Of a stretch of DNA of 64,000 bases, positions 8,848 to 17,885 are shown piece by piece. Made by a program: the position numbers and the translations under genes. The stretch is from Paenibacillus mendelii (GTDB taxonomy: Bacteria > Bacillota > Bacilli > Paenibacillales > Paenibacillaceae). Where the stretch lies: NCBI RefSeq assembly GCF_024498075.1, contig NZ_JANHOF010000006.1:308974-372973 (forward strand), in the 5' to 3' direction. Each line of letters starts with the position of its first letter. Position 1 is the first letter of the stretch. The notes under the pieces were generated by a model. That model did not search any database. It saw only the letters and a program-made list of their open reading frames with translations, and had not been told where the DNA came from.

Positions 8848-10909
8848 TTATTTGATGGAAATTTCATACTTCGTGCCAGCTTCGCCAGCGAAAACAATGG
8901 TACCTTTCTCAGGCAGTACAACCTTATGATTGCCGCTGATCAAGGAGAAGTTTATACATGTGCCTTTCTCGTCGTATACGGCAAACGAGCTGTTTGCGGG
9001 CATTTTCACTTTCATCGTCTTGCCTGCGGCCTTCTCGGGCACCGTGAACCACCTGGCGTAGCCGCTCGCCGGAATGGTTGCATATGATTTATTGCTGTAA
9101 TAGATCGGTTTTACCGCATTCTCGTGCACATATAGGCTGCCTGCGAGATCAAGGTACTCGATTCCATCGTTCGTGTAGAAATGATATTCCATCGTGTCTC
9201 TGCCATTTACGGCCGGAATTTGCAAGTTGCTGGCCGCCGTGTTCGGGCCTGTTATTCGTCTGTCCAACACATAACCAGGCGCTTCCTTGAACAAATCGAT
9301 CCGGGCAGCGGGCATCATCAAGTACGCGACTGAAGTATATTTTTCGTTGACCGGGTAATAGTCTTTGCCGTCGCGCTCCTTCCAAGCGGTAGCCGTTTCT
9401 TCCGGTATGTCATGGGCTTCCAGCTTCTCGGCGGTAAAATGCGACAAAGCTGTCTGACCGAGCTCCGGCACGGAGATATACTGTCTGGTCCACAAATAGG
9501 TGCGGCCATTCTCCTCCGTTACAATGCTGACCTTCACGTTCCCATCCGCACTCATGAACGAACCGTCCGCCGTGTACGTATATTTCTCAGCCGGATAGTC
9601 CGGCATTTGCAACGAAGATACCGACATCTCGCCGGCTTTGCCGATGTCTACCTTGATCAATTGATTCGTCGCTCCGTACAACCCCGCTTGTTTCAGTATT
9701 TCCTGCGGCATATCCGCCTTTACGGGTTCGCCGTACGACTTTTCCGGCTTGAAATCGCTAATTGACCCTTTCTCCTTCAGCGCATGAAGCAGTATTTCAT
9801 TCGCCAGCAGCTGATTGGTCGAGCTGGAACCGCCGGAGGAGAGAACAGCAGCAGCCATATTGTGTTCGGGGAGTACGACGAGCGATGCGTGATACAGAAT
9901 CGTGTCTCCGCCTTTGGTAAGCGCCTTAATGCCGTAATCGCCGAACGGGAATAAGTTGACGCTGTCCCAGCCGAGTCCGTAACCGAATGACGTGTCCGCA
10001 TCTTCGGGCCATAAGCCTCTCTTATACTCCTCTTGCTCCATCCGTTCTACTGATTCGTCAGAGAGTATGCCTTCGACTTGACCGGTGAAGATTTGTGAAA
10101 ATGTCTTCCGCCGTGGAGTATACGCCCCCCGTTCCAATGACGTTAACCGTTTCGTTTGGCAGCTGTCCCTCATAGGTCGGGAAGTAGAGTCCTGCCATCT
10201 TGGAGGCATCCGGTTGATCCAGCGGCGTCTTCGTATGGGACATCCCCAATGGTTCTATGAAATATTGATGAATATAGGAAGTGTAGTCCATGCCGCTGAC
10301 TCTCTCTACCATAATTTCAGATAATATAAAGCAGTCATTACAATAAACCGAATAAGCACCTGGATCGGCCTTCAAATTTTGGCCGGCTAATTGCTCCAGT
10401 AATGTATCGTGAGCGTACGTATCGTTATCTTCGAACAAGAAAGCGTTGGCCAGCGTCGACCCGCCAAGACCGGAAGAATGGTTCAGCAGCATGCGGGGCG
10501 TAATTTGTTTGTACCGTTCGTCTTTCATCGTAAAATCGGGAATGTACTGGACGACAGGCCTGTCCAAATCGATTTTCCCCTCGTCTACCAGCTTCATGAC
10601 CGCCGCTGTCACAATCATCTTGCTTGTAGAACCGATACCGTACATCGTTTCCGCCGTCAGCGGTTTTTTTCCTTTCTCGTCGTTTCGACCCGATTGACCG
10701 GATACGACAATGCTGCCCTGATCGATAAGTGCATATTGAACGCTTGTTGTACCATAAGTTTCCGTGAGCAGCGCCGCTTTCTTCTCCGCTGCCTTCCGTG
10801 TGTCTGCAAAGCTCTGCCCATTGTTTTGGCCGGCCGCCATCGCTCCCGTCGGAACGAGCAGCGACAGTGCGAGTACCACAGTCAGTATCCAAGATTTTCT
10901 TATTCTCAT
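8848..10909 (-). pseudogene. Beta-lactamase-family serine hydrolase, frameshifted
   Basis: Two overlapping minus-strand frames make one secreted penicillin-binding-like hydrolase. The 5' part (10909 to about 10110) has a signal peptide ending near AMAAG, the catalytic SxxK as STSK in GIGSTSKM, and the second motif YCN. The 3' part (from about 10110 to 8848) has the third motif region (LTKGGDTIL) and a long C-terminal beta domain. The frame changes near 10095-10115, after the conserved GGVYSTAED, and joining needs one base removed or two added. As written, the first frame stops after 283 residues and the protein would lack its KGG motif. It may be a true inactivating mutation or a sequencing error, since the rest of the gene is well preserved. 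The RBS is AAGGAGGT before ATG at 10909. Confidence 0.85.
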
Positions 10910-11326
10910 TAGTACCTCCTTAGGATTTCGTCCATAATAAATACTAGAGAATAGAGATCAAAACCTCAAGATTAATAGGAAATTATTGATAAAACACGAC
11001 TGCGGCACTGGATCTATAGCAATGCTTTTCTGCAGATGTAAACCGCTAGAACGAGTGAGGACCTCTCTTCCAGGTGAGGGAGAGAAAGTAAATAGGAGTT
11101 GCGGCCTAACATGAGAATCTTCTGCACGGGGCTGGAGAGTAGAGCGGGTGACGGGCAGTGTTGGTACTCGGAAAGGGCGACTGAATCAAGGCTGGATTTG
11201 ACTAGAAAATGGATTCATTGGAGAGAGCAAAGTGTGGAAGGGATAAATTAGTTATTCCAAACTTATGTAAAATGTGGTAACATAAACAGGAACAAGCGTT
11301 CTTATCCGGAAGGGGGTGTGGGATTG
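10910..11326. other. Divergent intergenic region
   Basis: The region lies between the minus-strand serine hydrolase and the plus-strand AraC regulator. It must hold both promoters. AT-rich patches occur near 10925-10990 and 11245-11290, but no promoter, riboswitch or repeat is clear enough to name. Confidence 0.4.
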
Positions 11327-12127
11327 ATGACTCACCGTTATCCCGAAATTGATGAAGTAATCGCCTACATTCACCAGCATATTTACGATCCGCTGCCGCT
11401 TTCCCGTTTGGCCGATCATGTCTCCTACAGCCCTTATCATTTTTCACGCTTATTCAAGGATAGAATGGGGCTCTCACCTCTCTATTATGTGTCTTCCCTG
11501 CGATTGCAGAAGGCGAAGGATTTGCTGCTGCAAACAAATTTAAGCGTTCGCGATATCGGATTGGAGATCGGGCAGCAAAGTCTGGGAACCTTCACCACCC
11601 GATTTACGGAACGGGTTGGCATGACACCATCGGAGTTTCGGAACTCGAAGCAGTATGCGAGCAGCCGGCTGCTTTCCTTACAGCGGCTTAACGATTGGCG
11701 TACACCGAATTTGGTTATCAGCCAACATGCCAGAATAGAAGGTACCGTTCACACGGTTGTACCCTTTGATGGTGTTATTCTGATCGGCTTATTCGCTAAG
11801 CCGATACCCGAGGGGCTTCCCTTGCATGGCACACTGATTTCTTCTTCGCGGGACTTCTGTTTTACGGGCGTCAAGCCAGGGACCTATTACCTGATGGCGA
11901 CTTCGGTTTCTTGGGGGATGCAGGCTGCCGATTTCCTGCTTCCGCATCATACGCTGCGTACCCGCTCGAAGGAGCCGATCATCGTCGGGCCTCATTCCTA
12001 TGTTCCGCATCAACAGGTTATGCTCTATCCATCCCGGCTGGACGATCCTCCCATCTTGATCTCACTCCCCCTATTAATGAATAATTTCCTTAATCGGGTT
12101 CATCAGAGCTCTACGAAAGGAAGCTGA
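11327..12127 (+). CDS. AraC-family transcriptional regulator
   Basis: About 266 residues. The double helix-turn-helix AraC domain is N-terminal (about residues 5-105), with SYSPYHFSRLFKDRMGLSP and the GMTPSEFR signature that ends this domain. The remaining 160 residues have no recognised fold and may bind an effector. An in-frame GTG at 11318 lies only one base after the AGGGGG RBS, so ATG 11327 (10-base gap) or TTG 11324 is more likely. The gene is divergent from the frameshifted serine hydrolase and convergent with the spermidine-synthase-like gene, whose coding region ends one base away. Its target is unknown. Confidence 0.85.
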   Translation: MTHRYPEIDEVIAYIHQHIYDPLPLSRLADHVSYSPYHFSRLFKDRMGLSPLYYVSSLRLQKAKDLLLQTNLSVRDIGLEIGQQSLGTFTTRFTERVGMTPSEFRNSKQYASSRLLSLQRLNDWRTPNLVISQHARIEGTVHTVVPFDGVILIGLFAKPIPEGLPLHGTLISSSRDFCFTGVKPGTYYLMATSVSWGMQAADFLLPHHTLRTRSKEPIIVGPHSYVPHQQVMLYPSRLDDPPILISLPLLMNNFLNRVHQSSTKGS

Positions 12128-12128
12128 G

Positions 12129-12902
12129 TCATGAGCCATCTTGAGATGTAGGGCGACCGGCTGCGCGTTCCCTGATGATATGTCCTGCATCTAATTCGAC
12201 TTCAATGAATCCAGCCATTCCCTGAGCTTGGAAGCCGATGTCCCTGCTGCTGCCCATGACAAGGATATTCTGTATGTCTGATCCGCTCTCTGCGGGAAGG
12301 GCGAATGCCTTCGTGAACGGATATGTTTCTCCAAGTGTTGTATGTATGGCGTTAATCAACCTGTCATTTTTGATTTTTCCCATGAGATTGATGAGGATCG
12401 ACCCTTGGGAATCCAGTTTCTCTTTGGTCATTTCATAGAAATCCAGTGTAGTGAGATGGAACGGCGTGCCCTTCTCGGTGAAGGCGTCCACGATAATATA
12501 ATCATACCTGCCCGTTTGCTCATTCGTCAGGAGCTGTCTTCCATCACCGGTGACAACATTGTCCAGCCGATAATTAAAATAGGTTCTGCTTAGCTCCACT
12601 ACTTTCGCATCGATTTCAGCTACGGTAAAGAGCTTATCCGGGTAATGGCCCGCGATGGCCCCAATTCCATGCCCGATCACAAACACATTCTCAAACCTTG
12701 AATCATTCTGCTCCATTAGATGTATCATAGCCCTCGGGTATTCAAGCACAATACGCTGTGGTTGATTTAAGTCCATGGCACCTTGTACCGCATCGTCGGA
12801 AAATTGCAAGAATCGGAATTTACCGAGCACCCCATATAACTGGCCGGCCTCGTATACCGAAATCTCATTATAGCTGCTTGTCTCCTTGGCTAGTAAATGC
12901 AA
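12129..12902 (-). CDS. Spermidine-synthase-like SAM-binding protein
   Basis: This 257-residue Rossmann-fold protein resembles polyamine aminopropyltransferases. It has a glycine-rich nucleotide motif (VFVIGHGIGAIAGHYP), an acidic residue ending the next strand (VAEIDAKVVELS), GDGRQLL and YDYIIVDAF. It lacks the membrane half found in fused MFS/spermidine synthases. The start is TTG at 12902, with the RBS CCAAAGGAGA nine bases upstream; no in-frame ATG is available there. Relatives include both true spermidine synthases and methyltransferase-like proteins of unknown role, so aminopropyl transfer is not certain. Confidence 0.8.
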   Translation of the reverse strand: MHLLAKETSSYNEISVYEAGQLYGVLGKFRFLQFSDDAVQGAMDLNQPQRIVLEYPRAMIHLMEQNDSRFENVFVIGHGIGAIAGHYPDKLFTVAEIDAKVVELSRTYFNYRLDNVVTGDGRQLLTNEQTGRYDYIIVDAFTEKGTPFHLTTLDFYEMTKEKLDSQGSILINLMGKIKNDRLINAIHTTLGETYPFTKAFALPAESGSDIQNILVMGSSRDIGFQAQGMAGFIEVELDAGHIIRERAAGRPTSQDGS

Positions 12903-13023
12903 AACATCGATCTCCTTTGGGACAATTGAATTATGAAGCTGCAGATGGAGTGAAGCAATGAATGCGCCGCCGCAGTATATGCCGCAGCGGCACCATCATC
13001 GCATCGTTTGCCAGGCGCATGGA

Positions 13024-14559
13024 TTACCGCCAATCGTGAACGGACCACACATGGGTCACCCAGTCCTCGTAGAAGGACGGCTCGTGAGACACGAGTAGAA
13101 TCGTCCCTTTGTAGTCCTGCAGCGCTTGCTTCAAGGCTTGTTTCGCAAGCACATCCAGATGGTTCGTTGGCTCATCCAGCACAAGCAGGTTACTTGGGGT
13201 GAGGATCAGCTCCGTAAGCCGAACTTTGGCTTGTTCGCCGCCACTCAGCGAATCATACGGCTTGCGAATAAGCTCAGCGGTTAGGCCTGACATGGCCAGT
13301 GCCGCCCGAATGTCCTTTTGCAATAAGTCTGGCCGCATGGCCCACACCTTGGCGAGCGGTGTCTCGCTTGATCCGGCAGCCTCCTGTTGGTAATAAGCTG
13401 CTTGCATGGATTCTGAGATCGTTAATGCGCCGCGTATAGGACGGAGATTACCGAGCAATGTCCGGATCAGCGTGGATTTTCCGGCACCATTCTCGCCGAT
13501 GATCGCGATTTTATCGCCCCTGCTCACCTGTAAGGAAAGGGGCTTAAGAATGGGGCGGCTGTACCCGACCTCCATCCGCTTCGATTCCAATATCACCGCA
13601 CCCGGGTTGCTTCCTTGGACGTGAAACTTAAAGCGCGGCTTGGGAGCATTGACCGGCATCTCTACACGAACGATTTTATCTAACGTTTTTTGCCGGCTTT
13701 TGGCTTGCTTTGCCTTACGATTGCGGTTCTTATCAATGAAGGTCTCCAGCTTCTTAATCTCATGACTCTGCTTGGCATATGCCGATTGCAGCTGGACTTT
13801 GCTCAGCTCGTACTCCTTCTTAAATTGCACATAGCTGCCTGTGTAGCGCTTGATGGTTTGATGGGCAAGATGAAAGATTACGGACGTGATCTCATTCAGA
13901 AACCGTTCATCATGCGAGACGACGAGAAACGCGTGCTCATATTGTTTCAGATAATCCGTGAGCCATTCAATATGCATCGCATCCAAATAGTTCGTTGGCT
14001 CATCCAACAAAAGCACATGCGGCTCTTCCAGCAGCAGCTTGGCTAGAAGGAGCTTCGTTCGCTGGCCGCCGCTTAGCTTGCTTACATCCTTGGACAGCCC
14101 GATCTCCCCCAAGCCGAGACCGAACGCCACGTTCTCGATCTTGGCTTGAATCTGGTAGAAGCCCGTATGCTCGAGATTCGTCTGAAGCTCGCCGTATTTT
14201 CTTAAGAGGGAGTCCATCTCATCGCCGGCATCCGCCATTCGTTCCGCGAGTGTATTCATTTGGTGTTCCATCTCGAACAGCTCCAGGAACGCCCGCTGCA
14301 AATACTGCTGGATCGTCGTGCCGGCCTGCAGCTCGATATGCTGCTCCAGGAAGCCAACCTGAATGTGTGAAGCCCATTCAATGTGGCCTTCATCCGGCAG
14401 CAGCTTTCCAGTAAGCAGCGAGAACAAGGTGGATTTTCCGGCGCCGTTAACACCTACTAATCCGGCATGCTCTCCTTTCAGCAAGCGGAAGTTAAGATTG
14501 TGAAACGTAATTTGATCGCCGTACATATGTGTAAGATTCGTAACGTCTAGTATGCTCAT
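13024..14559 (-). CDS. ABC-F family ATPase, probable ribosome-protection antibiotic-resistance factor
   Basis: This 511-residue soluble protein has two ABC nucleotide-binding domains and no membrane segments. Domain 1 has Walker A GVNGAGKST (about 36-44), signature LSGGQRTK and Walker B LLLDEPTNYLD. A charged inter-domain linker with KNRNRKAKQAKSRQKT follows. Domain 2 has GENGAGKST, LSGGEQAKV and LVLDEPTNHLD. ABC-F proteins of this layout enter the ribosomal E site and either dislodge drugs or regulate translation. The complex leader, with a 13-codon peptide and a terminator, is like those of resistance ABC-F genes such as vmlR and argues for antibiotic induction. Drug specificity cannot be predicted. 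Confidence 0.9.
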   Translation of the reverse strand: MSILDVTNLTHMYGDQITFHNLNFRLLKGEHAGLVGVNGAGKSTLFSLLTGKLLPDEGHIEWASHIQVGFLEQHIELQAGTTIQQYLQRAFLELFEMEHQMNTLAERMADAGDEMDSLLRKYGELQTNLEHTGFYQIQAKIENVAFGLGLGEIGLSKDVSKLSGGQRTKLLLAKLLLEEPHVLLLDEPTNYLDAMHIEWLTDYLKQYEHAFLVVSHDERFLNEITSVIFHLAHQTIKRYTGSYVQFKKEYELSKVQLQSAYAKQSHEIKKLETFIDKNRNRKAKQAKSRQKTLDKIVRVEMPVNAPKPRFKFHVQGSNPGAVILESKRMEVGYSRPILKPLSLQVSRGDKIAIIGENGAGKSTLIRTLLGNLRPIRGALTISESMQAAYYQQEAAGSSETPLAKVWAMRPDLLQKDIRAALAMSGLTAELIRKPYDSLSGGEQAKVRLTELILTPSNLLVLDEPTNHLDVLAKQALKQALQDYKGTILLVSHEPSFYEDWVTHVWSVHDWR

Positions 14560-14643
14560 GGTTTCGTTCTCTCCTTTTGGATTCTTGATGTAATAAAGAA
14601 GCCATCAGAGAGAACAGCAGAATGAAACTTATCCAATTTGTAC

Positions 14644-14678
14644 AAAAAAAGTGAGTAAGGCGAATACACCTTACCCAC
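14644..14678 (-). terminator. Intrinsic terminator inside the ABC-F leader
   Basis: On the minus strand GTGGGTAAGGTG pairs with the GCCTTACTCAC arm across a small loop and is followed by seven T residues. It lies between the leader peptide and the ABC-F gene, so it must be read through for expression. Confidence 0.85.
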
Positions 14679-14761
14679 TAGCATCAGAGTAAGAAAGGAT
14701 TCGGAAATCATATCGACTGTTCTCGAGATGGCTTGTTAAAAAAGGGCAGACTTCTCCCGTC

Positions 14762-14803
14762 TTAAGCCACAGCTCTTCTTAGAACAGTTGATAAAATTTC
14801 CAT
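14762..14803 (-). CDS. 13-residue leader peptide of the ABC-F gene
   Basis: The frame reads MEILSTVLRRAVA and stops at TAA. An RBS (AAGAGGTGG, on the minus strand) precedes the ATG at 14803 at a usable distance. The coding bases form one arm of the leader stem, and an Arg-Arg pair precedes the end. Both are features expected of a drug-sensing leader peptide. It is too short to be supported by similarity, so the call rests on position, RBS and structure. Confidence 0.65.
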   Translation of the reverse strand: MEILSTVLRRAVA

Positions 14804-14982
14804 TTACCTTTCCACCTCTTCATCGTTATTATGGTTACCCCTCAAATTATAAGAACTCCTAAACGCGTTGTCAATTGGGCCTGTGCGGCATAATTAGCTA
14901 TAGTCAAAGTTGCCCAGAACGCTCTTCATGCCTGTGATAGGATGGAAGATATCATGTGATTGTATATCGTGGGGGGCACAGA

Positions 14983-15534
14983 ATGGTCACTTCTGGCGGC
15001 ATGATAGAGCTGTCGAGGATTACGATAGCTGATCTGGATTTCATTGCCGGATTGGAATGCGATGCGGATTTATGGTTTTTCGAAGAGGATACACCGTCCG
15101 ATAAACATGCGGTTCGAGAGAAGTACTTGAATCGGATTAAGGAAGGTGCGGAATCAAGCAACCATGATTTTATTGTGAAGCTAACAACAGCCCAAACGCC
15201 GGTTGGATTGGCACAGATATGGAGTTATATCGAATATAGAAAGAGCTGGGAAATCGGATTTGCGATCCTTCCTGAATATTCGGGTTATGGTCATGGAACG
15301 GAAGCGGCTAGGCTATTACTGAAATATGCTTTCACAGAGCTGCAAGCACATAAAGTTGTTGGCATGTGCAATTCCACGAATAGCCGCTCAGCAGCATTGA
15401 TGGAACGAATCGGAATGACAAGAGAAGCTGTGTTCAAGGAAGAACTATTGTGGCGGAATCAATGGACGGATCAGAGCTATTATTCGATTTTGGACAGAGA
15501 GTTCTTGCCCATTAAGAAGAACCTAGCTCTATAA
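14983..15534 (+). CDS. GNAT N-acetyltransferase, RimJ/RimL type
   Basis: About 183 residues from ATG 14983, which follows a GGGGGG RBS by six bases; an in-frame GTG at 14956 lacks an RBS. The acetyl-CoA-binding region is recognisable as IGFAILPEYSGYGHGTEAAR, followed by the HKVVGMCNSTNSRSAALMER stretch typical of RimJ/RimL-like enzymes that acetylate protein N-termini or small amines. The substrate is unknown. The gene stands alone, divergent from the ABC-F gene. Confidence 0.88.
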   Translation: MVTSGGMIELSRITIADLDFIAGLECDADLWFFEEDTPSDKHAVREKYLNRIKEGAESSNHDFIVKLTTAQTPVGLAQIWSYIEYRKSWEIGFAILPEYSGYGHGTEAARLLLKYAFTELQAHKVVGMCNSTNSRSAALMERIGMTREAVFKEELLWRNQWTDQSYYSILDREFLPIKKNLAL

Positions 15535-15575
15535 GGGATATGCCGGTCGGTTGGGGCGTGTATGCCACGCCAGAA

Positions 15576-15635
15576 ACACCTCTTCTGAGTGACGCTTGCA
15601 GCACGTTAGGCTCCATTTGTCATAAGAAGAGGTGT
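15576..15635. terminator. Long-loop hairpin between convergent genes
   Basis: ACACCTCTTCT pairs perfectly with AGAAGAGGTGT across a 38-base loop. It lies between the GNAT gene and a convergent small gene and may end both transcripts. There is no clear T-run. Confidence 0.45.
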
Positions 15636-15658
15636 ATTCTAGATTTGCGTGCTGCGGA

Positions 15659-15865
15659 TTATTGCGAGAAACCTACACGAGGACGTTGGCGTTCCTTAGT
15701 CTCGACAGAGACCGATCGTATCGAGGTAATCGGAATGTAAAGCACTTGAAATTCATCGCGGTATTTAACAAAATTGGCGTCGATCTCTTCGAGCGTGCCG
15801 CTGCGTGCGCTTGTTCCATCTAGAAAGTGAATGGTTACTTCTTGACCCTGTAAGCCGCTGAGCAT
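15659..15865 (-). CDS. Small beta-rich protein (DUF2642-like)
   Basis: About 68 residues from ATG 15865; a GTG at 15889 would add eight residues but lies upstream of the AAAGGAG RBS. The core (GQEVTIHFLDGTSARSGTLE, then a hydrophobic strand IDANFVKYRD and VLYIPITSIRSVSV) has the alternating pattern of a small SH3/Sm-like barrel. Comparable short Bacillus proteins of this type include spore-associated DUF2642 members. The family link is tentative and no function can be assigned. Confidence 0.65.
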   Translation of the reverse strand: MLSGLQGQEVTIHFLDGTSARSGTLEEIDANFVKYRDEFQVLYIPITSIRSVSVETKERQRPRVGFSQ

Positions 15866-16089
15866 GATGATATCCCACTCCTTTGTCACATCAATTGTTG
15901 TGCTGTTTAACCTATAATAGCATATTCAAGAAACAGCGCTGCTACCTTGTAAACGAACCAGAGCCATGAAAGGATACGGCCTTCTATACCGAGCAAGCCA
16001 TCTGGCACTTGGACAGGTTTGTTGACTTGTATATACTGGAATAATGAAATGGAGTTCTTAGTCGTACCTAATCGGAGAGGATGAGATCA

Positions 16090-16575
16090 ATGAGTGAAGT
16101 TGCACAAATTCGCAATGTGATGCTGGAGGAATTAGAGCATGGCGTGATCACCACCCAAAGATTAATACAATTAATTAAAGAGAGTGATTGGGAATTCCAA
16201 CCCAAAGGCAATATGCGCACAGTGGTAGAGCTTGTCTATCACCTGGTATCCATTCCTGCGACCGATTTGGCGATTCTTCAAGAAAAGTCTGGTGATGAGG
16301 TCAACCAAATCGAGCAAGAGCTTGAGGGCATTAAGGATGCAGCTAAGCTAAGTGAGATTATGCAAAAAAACTATGAGCAGCTCAAGGCGTATATGAACTC
16401 ACTAAGTGATGATGACTTCTTGAACAAGGCGACCAAGGCGTTCTATTCGGATCATGCCGCACTGCAAATGAAATGGTTAATGGAGATAACTACCCATACG
16501 TACCATCACCGGGCGCAGCTGTTCAACTATCTCAAAGAATTAGAGTATGATATTAACTTTTTCATCCTCTATTAA
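16090..16575 (+). CDS. DinB family protein
   Basis: About 161 residues forming a four-helix bundle of the DinB/YfiT type. The expected metal-binding histidines are in VELVYHLVSIP and in the late TTHTYHHRAQL. Members include bacillithiol- or mycothiol-dependent enzymes and damage-inducible proteins of unknown function. The RBS GGAGAGG abuts an ATG at 16081, so ATG 16090 (nine-base gap) is preferred. A GNAT gene follows after 21 bases in the same direction and may be co-transcribed. Confidence 0.85.
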   Translation: MSEVAQIRNVMLEELEHGVITTQRLIQLIKESDWEFQPKGNMRTVVELVYHLVSIPATDLAILQEKSGDEVNQIEQELEGIKDAAKLSEIMQKNYEQLKAYMNSLSDDDFLNKATKAFYSDHAALQMKWLMEITTHTYHHRAQLFNYLKELEYDINFFILY

Positions 16576-16596
16576 TTAACCGGATTAAGTGAGGTT

Positions 16597-17106
16597 TTGG
16601 CATTGAATATTACGACACGATTAATCGAAGCTGGCGATCCGGAGATGATTTCGGAGGCGTTTCAGCGTCAAGGCTGGGAGAAGCCGGAGGCGCTTTATCA
16701 CAGGTATGTGGAAGAACAGCGTAATGGTGAACGCGTCACTCTGATCGCGGAGGCGGATGGCGAATTTGCGGGCTATGTGAACGTCATCTGGAGCTCTTCC
16801 TATCCAGCTTTTCGGGAGAACCGTATCCCGGAAATTAATGATTTTAACGTCCTGATCAAATATCGGAGACGCGGCATTGGTTCCATACTCCTGGATGAAG
16901 CCGAAGGCCGTGCTAGCGAACGTTCCGGTACGGTAGGCATTGGGGTTGGATTATTCGCGGATTATGGGCCAGCCCAGGTGATGTATGTCAAACGTGGTTA
17001 TATTCCGGATGGGAAAGGGATCTATTGTCATCAACAATACGTGGCAGAGGATCAAACGGTTGTCATCGATCATGATATTGCCCTGTACCTAACTAAAAAG
17101 CTGTAA
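16597..17106 (+). CDS. GNAT N-acetyltransferase
   Basis: This 169-residue protein has the GNAT acetyl-CoA motif as YRRRGIGSILLDEAEGRAS, preceded by the strand that aligns the substrate (FNVLIKY). The start is TTG at 16597 or 16603, downstream of a weak GTGAGG RBS; no ATG is nearby. It follows the DinB gene closely and ends at a bidirectional terminator. The substrate is unknown. Confidence 0.85.
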   Translation: MALNITTRLIEAGDPEMISEAFQRQGWEKPEALYHRYVEEQRNGERVTLIAEADGEFAGYVNVIWSSSYPAFRENRIPEINDFNVLIKYRRRGIGSILLDEAEGRASERSGTVGIGVGLFADYGPAQVMYVKRGYIPDGKGIYCHQQYVAEDQTVVIDHDIALYLTKKL

Positions 17107-17111
17107 GAAGC

Positions 17112-17134
17112 AGACCGCCAGAACTTGCGCGGTC
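17112..17134. terminator. Bidirectional terminator
   Basis: AGACCGC pairs with GCGGTCT around a 9-base loop, followed by TTCTTC. It separates the GNAT gene from the convergent small minus-strand gene. Confidence 0.65.
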
Positions 17135-17145
17135 TTTCTTCAATA

Positions 17146-17331
17146 CTATTTATTCGCACTGGCATCCTCATCATTCGCAACTCGGGTAACCGCGCGTATA
17201 AGTACGTCCGGATGCAATTGAAGAATCTGCTCTTTCGCATCGCCTGCATGAGAAGCCTTCACATTTGCATAAAACAACACACCATAGTTGTCCTGATATT
17301 CAACCGTGTACGCTGCTTGCTCATTATCCAT
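17146..17331 (-). CDS. Small hypothetical protein
   Basis: 61 residues from ATG 17331, preceded by a GAGGTGAGATCT region with GAGG as RBS. An upstream GTG at 17340 overlaps that RBS. The sequence is acidic with a central strand-helix pattern (YTVEYQDNYGVLFYANVKAS, then a helix) and no cysteines or membrane span. No family is recognised. It lies 33 bases beyond the end of the MerR-partner gene and may be the last gene of that minus-strand group. Confidence 0.6.
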   Translation of the reverse strand: MDNEQAAYTVEYQDNYGVLFYANVKASHAGDAKEQILQLHPDVLIRAVTRVANDEDASANK

Positions 17332-17363
17332 AGATCTCACCTCTATCCAATATTCACCATCCG

Positions 17364-17885
17364 TTAATAATCCACGCGATACTTCTCAACCAAGTAGGAG
17401 AATGCATTCTTCCCTGAATCGATCATTCTTGGTTCGTATACAACAAAATCCGGATTCGATTCAGCTGAATGCCCGTGGCCATGACTCAGCTCCTTGAGCC
17501 GTGTAATAACTTGTTCATCAAGTAGAAGCTCATCCATCTCATCTTCATTAGCCAAGTGAAGAGGGATTTCCTGAGTAATCGACGTATTCTCTCCGATGCG
17601 GAGAGTGACCGTAATGATGGCTTCGCCACAATCGAGTGCTTCTTGGGTGAAGACTTCAATTAAGATATCCGTATCCTTGGACAGATCGAGTGCAATGCTC
17701 TGCTGGGATTCGTTCTCCACATACCCGTTGAGATTGCGTGACCGATAGATGCCATCAGGAAGCTGCACATGTAATTCTGCAGAAGTTGCCCGGGCATGAA
17801 CAGCCTCAGTGAATTGAATCCACAGGTGATTCATCCCTTCCTCGTTCTCCATGATCGACTTTGCTAGTTTAACAACAACCTTCAC
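17364..17885 (-). CDS. Unknown protein paired with a MerR regulator
   Basis: This 173-residue protein overlaps the MerR gene by four bases (ATGA), so it is translated from the same mRNA. It has no signal peptide, membrane span or cysteine cluster apart from one Cys. The first half is beta-rich (AELHVQLPDGIYRSRNLNG, then ALDLSKDTDILIEVFT), which suggests a small beta-sandwich. The second half is acidic, ends in helices, and carries HGHGHS near residue 134, a possible metal-binding patch. No family is recognised and function is not assigned. Its strict pairing with the regulator suggests a partner or a target. Confidence 0.75.
   Translation of the reverse strand: MKVVVKLAKSIMENEEGMNHLWIQFTEAVHARATSAELHVQLPDGIYRSRNLNGYVENESQQSIALDLSKDTDILIEVFTQEALDCGEAIITVTLRIGENTSITQEIPLHLANEDEMDELLLDEQVITRLKELSHGHGHSAESNPDFVVYEPRMIDSGKNAFSYLVEKYRVDY

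Larger units (their letters stand above)
14560..14830 (-). promoter_or_regulatory. Leader/attenuator region of the ABC-F gene
   Basis: Read on the minus strand, the leader holds, in order: a leader peptide ORF; segment B; an intrinsic terminator; segment C; and the ABC-F RBS. Segment A inside the peptide ORF (14782-14801) complements B1 (14703-14722) at 17 of 20 positions. B2 (14717-14733) nearly complements C (14600-14617). C also complements the RBS segment 14566-14573 (GAGAGAAC with GTTCTCTC). Thus A-B pairing leaves C free to mask the RBS, whereas B-C pairing would unmask it. Stalling of a ribosome in the peptide would favour B-C. The pairings are seen in the sequence; the switching mechanism is inferred from erm- and vmlR-type systems. 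Confidence 0.75.

Noticed and set aside
12940..13020. GC-rich hairpin as terminator of the ABC-F gene
   Set aside because: The arms pair poorly beyond GCCGC/GCGGC and no T-run follows on the minus strand, so it is not strong enough to list.
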